This document shows positions 54,268-62,584 of a DNA stretch of 64,000 bases, one piece after another. The translations under genes were made by a program, and so were the position numbers. The notes under the pieces are model-generated. The model saw only the letters and a program-made list of their open reading frames with translations. It ran no database searches and was not told where the DNA came from. Origin of the DNA: Mesorhizobium sp. M4B.F.Ca.ET.203.01.1.1 (GTDB lineage Bacteria > Pseudomonadota > Alphaproteobacteria > Rhizobiales > Rhizobiaceae). Position 1 is the first letter of the stretch. Each line of letters begins with the position of its first letter. The DNA is taken from assembly GCF_004791025.1 (NCBI RefSeq), contig NZ_SRUO01000010.1, positions 1 through 64,000 on the forward strand, given 5' to 3'.

Positions 54268-55908
54268 TCAGGACTCCAGCCACACTTTCTCGAAATGCTG
54301 CTCGAGCGACTGGTGCTGCTCGCAGCCTTGCACGCCCTTGCGGTAGGTGCGGTAGACCGAGCGCCAGTAGGGCTGGATGATGATGCCGCTATCGCGCAAA
54401 TTCTGCTCAATCTTGGCCATGATCTCCTTGCGCTGGGCGGCATCGGGCATCGCCAGCGCCTTGTCGAGAAGCTCGTCGAACTCCTTGTTGGCATAGGCGC
54501 TTTCGTTCCAGGCGGCGCCCGATTTGTAGGCAAGCGCCAGCACCTGCACGCCGAGCGGCCGCCCCAGCCATTCCGTGCAGGAGAAGGGGTATTTGCTCCA
54601 GTCGTTCCAGAAGGTGGCGGCCGGCAGCACGGTGCGCTTGATCTTCAGGCCCGCCTCCCGCATCTGCGCGGCGATCGCGTCGCCGGTGCTCTTTTGCCAT
54701 TCGACGTCGACCGAGATGAGGTCGAATTCGTGGTCCGCCTTGCCGGCCTCGGCGAGCAGCTTTTTCGCCGCGTCGACGTCGCGCTTGGCCGGGCCGATAT
54801 CGGCGAATTCCGGATGCATCGGGCCGACATGGTGGTTGTCGGCGGGTTTGCCGCGACCGTCGATGCCGAGCTTCAGCACGGCCGAGTTGTCGACGGCAAG
54901 CTGGGCGGCGCGGCGCACCTTGGCGTCATCGTAGGGCGCATTGCCGACGTTGAAGCGGGCGACGATGGTCGAGCCGGTGGCGATCTCGGAATTTTCGAGC
55001 CCCATCTCTTCGGTCTGCGATACGGCGTCCGAAGCCGTCTCGTGGTCGGTGTCGATCTCGCCGGATTCGAAGGCCGACAGCATGGCGTTGGGATCGGAGC
55101 CGTAGTCGACCCATTTGATGCCATCGAGATGGAACTCGCCCTTCCACCAGGGCTTGTCCTTGCGCTTCACCTCCGCACCCGTCTCGGCGTCCCAGCTCAC
55201 CAGTTCGCAAGGGCCGGTGGTGATGGCTAGAGCCTTCTTCGGGTCGCCGTCGCCCTCATAGGAGCGGTGCATGATCAGAGCCGGATAGTCGGCCATGCCG
55301 GCGATCAGCGAGATGTCGGGCTTGGGCAGGTTGAGCTTGACGGTGAAGTCGTCGACCTTCTCGATGCCGCCATCGACCGGCTTCTTGGTGTCGGCGTTGA
55401 CCAGTGCGCCCATGCGCGCGGCGACCGAATTGCCGGCGACGGAGGCATCGCACCAGCGCGTCAGATTGTGGACGACGTCATCGGCGTTGAAGGCGTCGCC
55501 GTTCGACCAGCTGATGCCCTTGCGCACATGCAGAGCGATCGTCCTGGCGTCATCGCTGGTTTCCCAGCTTTCCAAGAGCCACGGCTCGAAGCTGAAGTCG
55601 GTGTTCCAGCGCACCAGATATTCGTTGCAGTGGCGCGCCACGTTGGACATCTCGACACCGTCGAAGGTGCGCGGATCCTTGAAACCCTTGACGTTCATGG
55701 CGACGCGCAAGATGCCGCCCTTTTTTGGCTCCTCCGCGCGGGCAGGCGACGTGCCGAGCCCGCCCAACGCGAAGGCGCCGGCGGCGCTGACGCCGAAGCC
55801 GGCCATGATGGCAAGATATTCGCGCCGGCTGATGCCGCCTTTCCTGAAATCGTCGGCGGAGGGCTTTGCCCGCGGGTGCAGTTTTCTGTCGGTCAGCATG
55901 AATTTCAT
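54268..55908 (-). CDS. Peptide/opine-type ABC substrate-binding protein with Tat signal, orphan
   Basis: A 546-residue family 5 solute-binding protein. The N-terminus has a twin-arginine signal (ISRREYLAIMAGFG, about 26-39) followed by a hydrophobic stretch and SPARA cleavage region. The mature part opens with GGILRVAMNVKGFKDPRTFDGVE and contains WSNGDAFNADDVVHNL, the family block. No permease or ATPase gene is adjacent, so it must share another transporter or be regulatory. The ATG is preceded by GGAGGGAA. Confidence 0.85.
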   Translation of the reverse strand: MKFMLTDRKLHPRAKPSADDFRKGGISRREYLAIMAGFGVSAAGAFALGGLGTSPARAEEPKKGGILRVAMNVKGFKDPRTFDGVEMSNVARHCNEYLVRWNTDFSFEPWLLESWETSDDARTIALHVRKGISWSNGDAFNADDVVHNLTRWCDASVAGNSVAARMGALVNADTKKPVDGGIEKVDDFTVKLNLPKPDISLIAGMADYPALIMHRSYEGDGDPKKALAITTGPCELVSWDAETGAEVKRKDKPWWKGEFHLDGIKWVDYGSDPNAMLSAFESGEIDTDHETASDAVSQTEEMGLENSEIATGSTIVARFNVGNAPYDDAKVRRAAQLAVDNSAVLKLGIDGRGKPADNHHVGPMHPEFADIGPAKRDVDAAKKLLAEAGKADHEFDLISVDVEWQKSTGDAIAAQMREAGLKIKRTVLPAATFWNDWSKYPFSCTEWLGRPLGVQVLALAYKSGAAWNESAYANKEFDELLDKALAMPDAAQRKEIMAKIEQNLRDSGIIIQPYWRSVYRTYRKGVQGCEQHQSLEQHFEKVWLES

Positions 55909-56070
55909 CGTCGTTCCCTCCCTGTTGGGCGCCCCGGCCGGTCGCGGTGCGGGGGGCGGATGCGTCTCGCCGGAGCGCCCGTTGGCCTGCGGCGATGATA
56001 GGGCGGGGTTACTCAGGGAAATGTTCGCTTTTCCGCAGTTCTTGTGCGCTGTTCCGCACGTGGGTAGCGC

Positions 56071-56253
56071 CAATCTCCCCCGTGTGGGGGAGATGCCCGG
56101 CAGGGCAGAGGGGGGCGCTGTCCCGCCCAGCATCTCGGCTATTCAGCGCCGCTGCGATGACGAATGGTTTTGAATCCTAAGGATTCTGAGGGGCCGCGAT
56201 CCTTCGCGCCCCCCTCTGGCCTGCCGGCCATCTCCCCCACAAGGGGGGAGATC
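56071..56253. repeat. Intergenic palindromic repeat (CTCCCCC type), copy 5
   Basis: Arms of the copy-1 kind: AATCTCCCCCGTGTGGGGGAG with GGGGGCGCTGTCCCGCC on the left, and CCCCCTCTGGCCTGCCGG with CCATCTCCCCCACAAGGGG on the right, either side of a short unrelated spacer. Shares its arms with copies 1 and 6. Fills most of the 343-base gap between the solute-binding protein gene and the hydrolase gene. Confidence 0.88.
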
Positions 56254-57217
56254 AGCGCTCCATCGCCGCGCCAAGCCTGCCAATATCCGCAACAATTCTC
56301 GCAAACGCTTCGCCGGCGCGCGGCACGCTGTTGCGGGCGCGCAGGAAACTGTGCACCAGCCGCGGCTCTTCCTGAAACCAGGCCGAGCCGCCGGCGGCGA
56401 CGATGCGGTCGCGATAGGTCTCGCCGTCGCACGACAGCGGATCACACGCGGCCGTGATGATGAAGGTCGGCGGCAGATCGGTAAAATCGCTGTCGCGCAG
56501 CGGCGAGAAGGTCGGATCGTCCAGCGATTGACCCGGCGCGGACCGGAAGCGGCGGTAGGACTCGATATCGCCGACGTCGAGCAGCGGCGCCTCGGCATGC
56601 TCGAGATAGGAGCGGCCCGTCTCGCCGCCGAGTTCGGGGTAGATCAGCACTTGGCCGGCGGCGTGGCGCTGGCTGCGGCGCGTGGCGTGCGCGACAGCCG
56701 CGGCGAGATTACCGCCGGCGCTCTCGCCGCAGAGCACGATCGGCAGCGCGCTTGTCGCCGCCACCCATTCGAACACGGCGAGGCAATCCTCGAAGGCGGC
56801 GGGATGGAGATGCTCCGGCGCCAGGCGGTAGTCGGCCGAGATCACCTCGAAGCCGGTGGCGGCGCAGATCTCGGCGCAGATGTCGTCATGGCTGTCGAGA
56901 TCGCCGAGCACGAAGCCGCCACCATGGTAGTAGACAACGATCGCCCGCGCCACCTTGCCGGCCATCCGGTAGCGCCGGACCGCGATGTCGCGTCCGTCGG
57001 CCGAGACCACATCGTCACTCGCCGTGACACCGGCCGGACAGCCTTGGTGGAAGGCACGGCACATCGCGTTGTAGACCGCCCGTTGCTCCGCGATCGGCCG
57101 CGCCGCGATCCCGGGCGGAAACCAGGCATTGACCTGGTCGATATAGTCCCACAGCTCCGGGTCGAGCAGGGTGGCGTATTTCCCCCGCCTGGTCGCTTCG
57201 ATCTGGTTCGCGCCCAT
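56252..57217 (-). CDS. Alpha/beta hydrolase, HSL-type esterase
   Basis: A 321-residue carboxylesterase of the hormone-sensitive-lipase group: oxyanion motif YYHGGGFVLGDL, nucleophile elbow CGESAGGN, and a Ser-Asp-His triad completed by the Asp in TAACDPLSCD and the His in RLVHSFL. The ATG (MGANQIEATRRGKY) begins 10 bases after the upstream gene's stop, so the two are probably one transcript. Confidence 0.9.
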   Translation of the reverse strand: MGANQIEATRRGKYATLLDPELWDYIDQVNAWFPPGIAARPIAEQRAVYNAMCRAFHQGCPAGVTASDDVVSADGRDIAVRRYRMAGKVARAIVVYYHGGGFVLGDLDSHDDICAEICAATGFEVISADYRLAPEHLHPAAFEDCLAVFEWVAATSALPIVLCGESAGGNLAAAVAHATRRSQRHAAGQVLIYPELGGETGRSYLEHAEAPLLDVGDIESYRRFRSAPGQSLDDPTFSPLRDSDFTDLPPTFIITAACDPLSCDGETYRDRIVAAGGSAWFQEEPRLVHSFLRARNSVPRAGEAFARIVADIGRLGAAMER

Positions 57218-57227
57218 CGGCTTGCCG

Positions 57228-57905
57228 TCAGAGCTCGTCGTAGAGCCGCGCCGCGTTCTCGTAGGTGAAGCGCAGCGGCACCGAGCCCTCGACCTGCCAC
57301 GCATCGACCGTGTCGCCCGCCAGCAGCCGGCAGGCATCGAGCGTGCCGGTGACGGCGCCGCCATAGAGCCGGTTGGCGAGGTTGAGGATGGCGGTCTGGT
57401 GCATGGCCGCGCTGCCGCTGCCGCAGGCATCCTTGACCAGCAGCACGCGGAAACCACGCGCCACCGCATCCTTCACCGTGGCGTCGATGCAGGCCTCGGT
57501 CCAGACGCCGGCAATCACCAGCCATTCGATGCCCGCCGTCTTCAGCCGGTCGGCGAAGGCGCCGTTGCCGAAGGCGCTGGCCTCGGTCTTGACCAGCATC
57601 GTCTCGCCCTCGGTCGGCGCCACGTCCGCGCAGATCGCCGTCAGCGGATCGTCCTTGTCGGAGAAGGCCGACTTGCCGCTGGCGTCCACCGGATGGAACG
57701 GCCGCGCCTCGGCAAGGTCGACGATGTAGGCGAAGTGGTAGAGCGGCACGAAATTGCGTCGCGCCGCCGCCTGCAGCCGCTGGACATTGGCGAGGATGCC
57801 GCCGAACCCTTCGACCAGATAGCGTTCGTCCTTGCGATGCTCCTCCTGGAGATCGATGAACACCGCGGCCACGGTGCCGCGTCGGATGGCGATGGCTGTC
57901 TTCAT
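57228..57905 (-). CDS. Cysteine hydrolase, isochorismatase family
   Basis: A 225-residue amidase-like enzyme with the catalytic triad Asp18 (FIDLQ), Lys106 (VKTEASAF) and Cys139 (TEACIDAT), plus the cis-peptide GVWTEAC. Family members hydrolyse carbamoyl or amide groups (N-carbamoylsarcosine, ureidoacrylate, nicotinamide) or isochorismate; the Cys excludes the true isochorismatase. Cotranscribed with the esterase gene. Confidence 0.92.
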   Translation of the reverse strand: MKTAIAIRRGTVAAVFIDLQEEHRKDERYLVEGFGGILANVQRLQAAARRNFVPLYHFAYIVDLAEARPFHPVDASGKSAFSDKDDPLTAICADVAPTEGETMLVKTEASAFGNGAFADRLKTAGIEWLVIAGVWTEACIDATVKDAVARGFRVLLVKDACGSGSAAMHQTAILNLANRLYGGAVTGTLDACRLLAGDTVDAWQVEGSVPLRFTYENAARLYDEL

Positions 57906-57963
57906 GCGGATGCTCTCGAAGGGGTGCCGCAGTGTGAGGGGTTCTGCGGCAGACTATCAGTTT

Positions 57964-58147
57964 CGTCATTCCAGGGCGAAGCAGCCGCAAAGCCGCGTCG
58001 CGAAGCCCCTGGAATCCATGCCGTTACCTCTAGCGAAGAATGCAGCGGAACAGAATTCTGCACCGATGCAACGCTCCGAAGTAACGGCATGGATCCTAGG
58101 GTCTGCGCCGCGTCGCTTCGCTCCTTGCTTCGCCCTAGGATGACGAC
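57964..58147. repeat. Long intergenic inverted repeat, separate family
   Basis: CATGCCGTTAC (58018-58028) and GTAACGGCATG (58081-58091) are exact inverted copies. The flanks also correspond: CGTCATTCCAGGGCGAAGC on the left and GCTTCGCCCTAGGATGACG on the right, with an inner CGAAGC-rich arm each. It fills nearly all of the 322-base gap before the M24 gene and differs in sequence from the other repeats. Confidence 0.88.
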
Positions 58148-58227
58148 GTCACATTTGCTGCGGCCAATCTCGAAGGCCTGCGATAGCGTATGGGCGGCGC
58201 CAACAGAGCGTATCGGCATCAAATCGC

Positions 58228-59523
58228 TCATTCCAAGAACTCGTCCTCATACGGAAACCGCGACAGCAACTCCGTCCCTGTCTCGGTGATCAGGATCTCG
58301 TCCTCGAGCTTGACGCCCTCGCGGCCGCCTTTCTCGCCGATATAGCTTTCGACGCTGACCACCATGCCGGGCACGATGATGCCGTCACGGCCATAGGTTT
58401 CATAGTCCATCGAGTGCGCGATGAAAGGCGTCTCGCCATGCATGCCGACGCCGTGCATGACCGAAGTGTAGCGCTGGTCGACGAAGCGGTCCGGGATCTT
58501 CCAGGCCTTCTCGGCGATCTCGCGAAAAGCCATGCCGGGCCTCACGATGCCGATATTGTGCTGAACCTGGTCGTGCGCCATGCGGTAGAGCGACTTCTGG
58601 TAGGCGGTCGGCTTGCCCGGCCCGCAGCGGAAGGTGCGCGAGAAATCGGAATAATAGCCGTAGCAACCGATCGTGTCGGTATCGAGCGCGACCAGTTCGC
58701 CCGGCCTGATCTTGCGCCCGCTCGCCTCGCTGAACCACGGGTTGGTGCGCTGGCCGGAGGTGAGCAGCCGCGTCTCGATGAACTCGCCGCCCTGGCGGAT
58801 CACTTCGCCATACATGATGGCGAACAGCTCGTTTTCGGAGACGCCGGGCTTGATCGCCTCGCGTACTGCGGACACCGCGGCCTCGGCGCCGGCCATGGAC
58901 GCCTGCAGGCATTTGACTTCCTCAGGCGTCTTCACCGCGCGCACGGCCAAAATCTCGCCCTGGCAATCGCGCACCTCGCAGCCGCGCTTTTCGAGCGCCA
59001 GCGCCTGCAGATGGCTGCAGCGGTCGAGCCCGAGCTTCATCGAGCCGCCGCCATGCTTCTTCAGGAGTTCGGTGACTTCGTCGGCGAACGGCCCGGCGGT
59101 CTCGTCATCGCGGCCCGATACCGAGGACCAGACCAGCTTCGACGGCCGTGCCTCGTCGATCGTATCGAGCACCATCGAGACGTGGTAGCTCTGCGGATAT
59201 TCGAACAGCACCACCGGCCCGTCGGTCGGGATGAAGAAATAGCGGGTCGAGTTGCGCAGGAAGTAGCCGAACATGTTGCGCGAGCCGGTGGCGTAGCGCT
59301 GGTTGTAGGGGTCGAACAGGACGACCGCGCCATAGCCTGCCTCGCGCATCCAGCCGCGCAGTTTCTTGAGCCGCCCCTTGCGCAGCGCATCCGCATCGAT
59401 GAAGGACGGCTCGGTGTCGGAGAGCCACATGCCGCCCGCCGGATCAGCGGCCGCCGGATGGCGCATGCGATCCTTGAAGTCCACATCCTCGGTGCTGTCG
59501 GGGTCGAAAACGACGATGCTCAT
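58228..59523 (-). CDS. M24-family (Xaa-Pro peptidase-like) protein, DddP-like
   Basis: A 431-residue pita-bread-fold metalloprotein. Metal ligands fall at Asp281, Asp283 and Asp293 (LDTDTIGCYGYYSDFSRTF), His357 (MHGVGMHG), Glu392 (VSVESYIGE) and Glu407 (KLEDEI). In the DMSP lyase DddP of Ruegeria the ligands I recall are 14 residues higher at every position, so this is a colinear DddP-like protein. The DddP catalytic Asp377 would be residue 363, which here is Gly. Lyase action is thus doubtful; peptidase or another activity is likely. ATG chosen at 59523. Confidence 0.82.
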   Translation of the reverse strand: MSIVVFDPDSTEDVDFKDRMRHPAAADPAGGMWLSDTEPSFIDADALRKGRLKKLRGWMREAGYGAVVLFDPYNQRYATGSRNMFGYFLRNSTRYFFIPTDGPVVLFEYPQSYHVSMVLDTIDEARPSKLVWSSVSGRDDETAGPFADEVTELLKKHGGGSMKLGLDRCSHLQALALEKRGCEVRDCQGEILAVRAVKTPEEVKCLQASMAGAEAAVSAVREAIKPGVSENELFAIMYGEVIRQGGEFIETRLLTSGQRTNPWFSEASGRKIRPGELVALDTDTIGCYGYYSDFSRTFRCGPGKPTAYQKSLYRMAHDQVQHNIGIVRPGMAFREIAEKAWKIPDRFVDQRYTSVMHGVGMHGETPFIAHSMDYETYGRDGIIVPGMVVSVESYIGEKGGREGVKLEDEILITETGTELLSRFPYEDEFLE

Positions 59524-59634
59524 GGCGGTCCCTCCTGATGCGGAGAACATGGGCTATGCGTTGCAAGAAGTGTGTGCGAATTCCCGCAAATGTCGTGCCG
59601 GATGCCGCAGATGTGGTGAGGCGAACTACAGGCG

Positions 59635-59815
59635 CCGAGATCCTTCGCGCCCCCCTCTGTCCTGCCGGACATCTCCCCCACGAGGGGGGAGATCAGCTGT
59701 CATCGCGGCTTTCGCCAATCGCCAACGTTGCAGAATGAGCGGGGCGCTGAAGCTGCTGATCTCCCCCCAAGTGGGGGAGATCTCCGGCAGGCCAGAGGGG
59801 GGCGCTGTCCCGCCA
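59635..59815. repeat. Intergenic palindromic repeat (CTCCCCC type), copy 6
   Basis: Arms TGTCCTGCCGGACATCTCCC (left) and GGGGGAGATCTCCGGCAGGCC (right), with CGGCTTTCGCCAATCGCCAACGTT in the middle, a word also found inverted inside copy 1. Fills most of the 320-base gap before the GlxA-type regulator. Confidence 0.88.
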
Positions 59816-59843
59816 GCGTCTCAGCATTCAGCACAGTGAAGAG

Positions 59844-60839
59844 TTACTGCCTCCTCATGGCTTTAGGCGCGTGCCCATGCTCCTCCCGAAACGCCCGGGC
59901 AAAACTCGACATCGAAGCAAACCCACACGCCAGCGCGACATCGCGCACCATCAGCGTCGAATGCGCCAGCAGGTCGGCCGCTCGTTTCAGCCGCAGCCGC
60001 CGGTAGTAGCCGTTGGGCGAGATATCCAGCTCGGCGCGGAAATTGCGCTCGAGCTTGTCCGGGGAAACGCCGAGCCTTGTCGCCAGCTCCGCCATGCCGA
60101 GCCGCTCCTCCACCGCGTCCTCCATGATCGCGATGGCCGACAGCACCAGCTCGTTCTGCACGCCTGTGCGCAGCCTGAGCGGCATCAGCTTGCGGTCGAC
60201 GCTCGATCGCAAAGGACTGTGCACGAACCATTCGGCGACGCCCGCCGCCAGTTCGGCGCCATAGTCGCGCGTGATGATCTCCAGCATCATGTCGAGGCTG
60301 CCGACGCCGCCAGCCGACGTAAAGCGCTTGCGGTCGATGACGAAGAGATCGCGCCGAAGCTCGATATCCGGGAAAGCCTCGGTGAAAGCCGCCTGGCTGG
60401 TCCAGTGAAGGGTGCAGGCATGGCCGTCGAGCAGGCCGGCGCGGGCGAGGAAGAACGCGGCATCCGCCACCGCGCCGATATGCGCGCCGCCGCGCAGGCT
60501 TTTCCGGATCCAGCTCATCGCCTCGTCGGCCACGACATGGTCGGCATCGCCGCCGGAGCAGACGACGATGCGGTCGACCTTCGGCGCATCGGCCGCCGAA
60601 AAGCCGGGCTGGATAACGACGCCATTGGAGGCCTCGACCGTGCCGGGATCCGCGCCGACGATCACCCAGCGGTAGCATTCGCGCTTGGCCAGTACGTTGG
60701 CCGCGCGCAGCGGTTCGATCAGCGAGGAAAACGCCATCATCGGAAAGCCGGGAAAGACCAGCACGGCGAAGGCGAGGGGGGCTTCGCCCGCCGCCGGCTG
60801 CGCGCGGTCGCGTTTGCGGTTGGCGGGATTGGAAGTCAC
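59844..60839 (-). CDS. GlxA-family AraC regulator with DJ-1/PfpI domain
   Basis: A 331-residue regulator: N-terminal DJ-1/PfpI-like ligand domain (about 20-205; the nucleophile position in GAVADAAFFLARAGLLDG is not Cys, so no enzyme activity is expected) and a C-terminal AraC double helix-turn-helix (about 225-325: ATRLGVSPDKLERNF, VRDVALACGFASMSSFARAFREEHG). Relatives in Pseudomonas sense amines such as glycine betaine, carnitine or arginine. The GTG start has AGGAAAGAG upstream. It may control the adjacent minus-strand catabolic group (inference). Confidence 0.88.
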   Translation of the reverse strand: MTSNPANRKRDRAQPAAGEAPLAFAVLVFPGFPMMAFSSLIEPLRAANVLAKRECYRWVIVGADPGTVEASNGVVIQPGFSAADAPKVDRIVVCSGGDADHVVADEAMSWIRKSLRGGAHIGAVADAAFFLARAGLLDGHACTLHWTSQAAFTEAFPDIELRRDLFVIDRKRFTSAGGVGSLDMMLEIITRDYGAELAAGVAEWFVHSPLRSSVDRKLMPLRLRTGVQNELVLSAIAIMEDAVEERLGMAELATRLGVSPDKLERNFRAELDISPNGYYRRLRLKRAADLLAHSTLMVRDVALACGFASMSSFARAFREEHGHAPKAMRRQ

Positions 60840-61004
60840 GATGCTCTTTCCTGAGGCGGCTGGAACTGTAGCGGGTGGCCCGGCCGGCTGGCAACGGGGA
60901 CGCCAGTCAATCGGCCGTTCACCAAGCAAGATAGGCAAAACCTTAAGTGGAAATTGCGAGACTTGACGGAAGGTCAGGGTGATGAAACGCCGGAGGCTTT
61001 TCGG

Positions 61005-61613
61005 ATGGAACTGAACTACGACTTCGAATTCCAGTCGATCTTTCCAAAGGCCGTCTGGCTCGTTCCCGAATGCAAGCGTTTGCTGGACGAGGTCGGCATC
61101 GCCCACAACATGAAGGGGAACTACGTCACGGCTTTTGTCGATCCCGCGACTGTCGTCGCCCTCTGGCGAGAGCCAGCCGAATTCAGGGCCACATTGATCA
61201 AGGCCGGTTGGAGCACCTTGCCATACGAAGGCGAAGCCGCGCCGGACAAGGCTCAGTTCCTGATCCCGAAGCTGCTGGAAATCCATGCCAAGGTCGAAAG
61301 CCGCGCCTATGACGCGCAGGCGACCAAATATGCCGTCTTTGCCCTTTTCCGCTTCACCCACCAGCTGACCATGGGAGAGGTACTCGGCGCGGATGGCCGC
61401 CCGACATGTTCGCCGCTGACCCAGCAACGAATGAAGGACGCTCGTCCGACGTCGGCCTTCGATGTCAACAAGGCGGTTACGGCCATGGTGTCCGACCTGG
61501 AAAATCGTGCCGCGGCCGGGCCTGCCATGCCGGCGCCGCCGGTGAAGTCGGCTGCTCCAGGTCCCAGCCTGCTGGGGCGCGTTGCCCGCGTCTTCGGCCG
61601 CCGGCAGACCTGA
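61005..61613 (+). CDS. Uncharacterised protein
   Basis: A 202-residue soluble protein without a recognised family. The ATG has GGAGG 8 bases upstream; a TTG 51 bases earlier lacks support. The N-terminal part (MELNYDFEFQSIFPKAVWLV) is aromatic-rich. The middle has FALFRFTHQLTMGEVLGADGRP. The last ~40 residues are Pro/Ala-rich and basic (PGPSLLGRVARVFGRRQT). No signal peptide or helix. Confidence 0.55.
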   Translation: MELNYDFEFQSIFPKAVWLVPECKRLLDEVGIAHNMKGNYVTAFVDPATVVALWREPAEFRATLIKAGWSTLPYEGEAAPDKAQFLIPKLLEIHAKVESRAYDAQATKYAVFALFRFTHQLTMGEVLGADGRPTCSPLTQQRMKDARPTSAFDVNKAVTAMVSDLENRAAAGPAMPAPPVKSAAPGPSLLGRVARVFGRRQT

Positions 61614-61676
61614 AGCCCGTCCCATACGTCGCGCACTCTGGGGCGAAATTAGAAACGTCGCGCCGCCCCGCTGCCG

Positions 61677-61831
61677 GCACCTTCTCCCCGTGAACGGGGA
61701 GAAGAGGGCTGGGCGCCGCGCCGGCTCCTAATCTGCAAAGCTGATGATTGGCGAAGCCGCCGATGACGGCCCCTTTCTCCCCGTCACTATACGGGGAGAA
61801 ATGCCCTGCTGGGCAATGAGGGGCGGCGCCG
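61677..61831. repeat. Intergenic palindromic repeat (CTTCTCCC type), copy 7
   Basis: CTTCTCCCCGTGAACGGGGAGAAG at the left and TTTCTCCCCGTCACTATACGG near 61773 on, followed by GGGCAATGAGGGGCGGCGCC. It is copy 4 in the opposite orientation with the same units. It occupies part of the 345-base gap (61614-61958); the rest holds only the reductase leader. Confidence 0.88.
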
Positions 61832-61958
61832 ACCTACGCTATGCTGCCGCCGCCGCAATCGTCATCATCCCGGGGGATTTCGTGATAGCCTCACCGCTCA
61901 CCTGGTGGCAGAGAGAGCGGAGCGGGCGCTTCGGCGTCCTGGCAACGGAGGCACGGCG

Positions 61959-62456
61959 ATGTTTGCGGCAAAGGCGATCGAGAGCACGGACAAGCCGGCC
62001 TTCTACAGCGAACTCGCCACGCAGCTGAAGGCGCTGCTCGAAGGCGAGCGCGACTCGATCGCCAACGCCGCCAACACCGCGGCGTTGATCTACCAGATGG
62101 TGCCAGACCTCAACTGGGCCGGTTTTTACTTCCTGCAATCGGACGAAGAGCTGGTGCTCGGCCCTTTCCAGGGCAAGCCGGCCTGCGTGCGCATCGCCGT
62201 CGGCAAGGGCGCTTGCGGCACTGCCGTCGATCTGGGCATGTCCATGCTGGTCAAGGACGTCCACGAGTTCGAGGGCCACATCGCTTGCGACGCGGATTCG
62301 CGTTCGGAGCTGGTGGTGCTGCTCAGGGACAATGACGGCATCTTCGGCGTTCTCGACCTCGACAGCCCGCTGCCCGGCCGCTTCGACAAGGAGGACCAGG
62401 CCGGCATCGAGAAGCTCGCCGCGATCTATGTCGGGGCGAGCGCGTTCGAGGAGTGA
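61959..62456 (+). CDS. msrC: Free methionine-(R)-sulfoxide reductase (GAF domain)
   Basis: A 165-residue GAF-fold enzyme that reduces free Met-R-sulfoxide. The three redox cysteines are at 76 (ACVRIAVG), 86 (GACGTAV) and 110 (IACDADSRSE), with LNWAGFYF for substrate binding. The ATG (start 61959) is chosen over a GTG/ATG-less extension of 18 residues. Single gene. Confidence 0.93.
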   Translation: MFAAKAIESTDKPAFYSELATQLKALLEGERDSIANAANTAALIYQMVPDLNWAGFYFLQSDEELVLGPFQGKPACVRIAVGKGACGTAVDLGMSMLVKDVHEFEGHIACDADSRSELVVLLRDNDGIFGVLDLDSPLPGRFDKEDQAGIEKLAAIYVGASAFEE

Positions 62457-62584
62457 GCTCTCGGCGGATTGCTGCGCGGCCCTGGCTCAACGACCCGGTC
62501 TTGCGTTTGACCTAATTGCATCGTTATCACTGGCGGAATACGACGCCCCACAATCGAGAACCACGGCCGACCGAGGAGGAACCC

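Noticed and set aside
58228..59523. Naming the M24 gene dddP outright
   Set aside because: The catalytic Asp position is Gly, so a DMSP lyase name would overstate the evidence.
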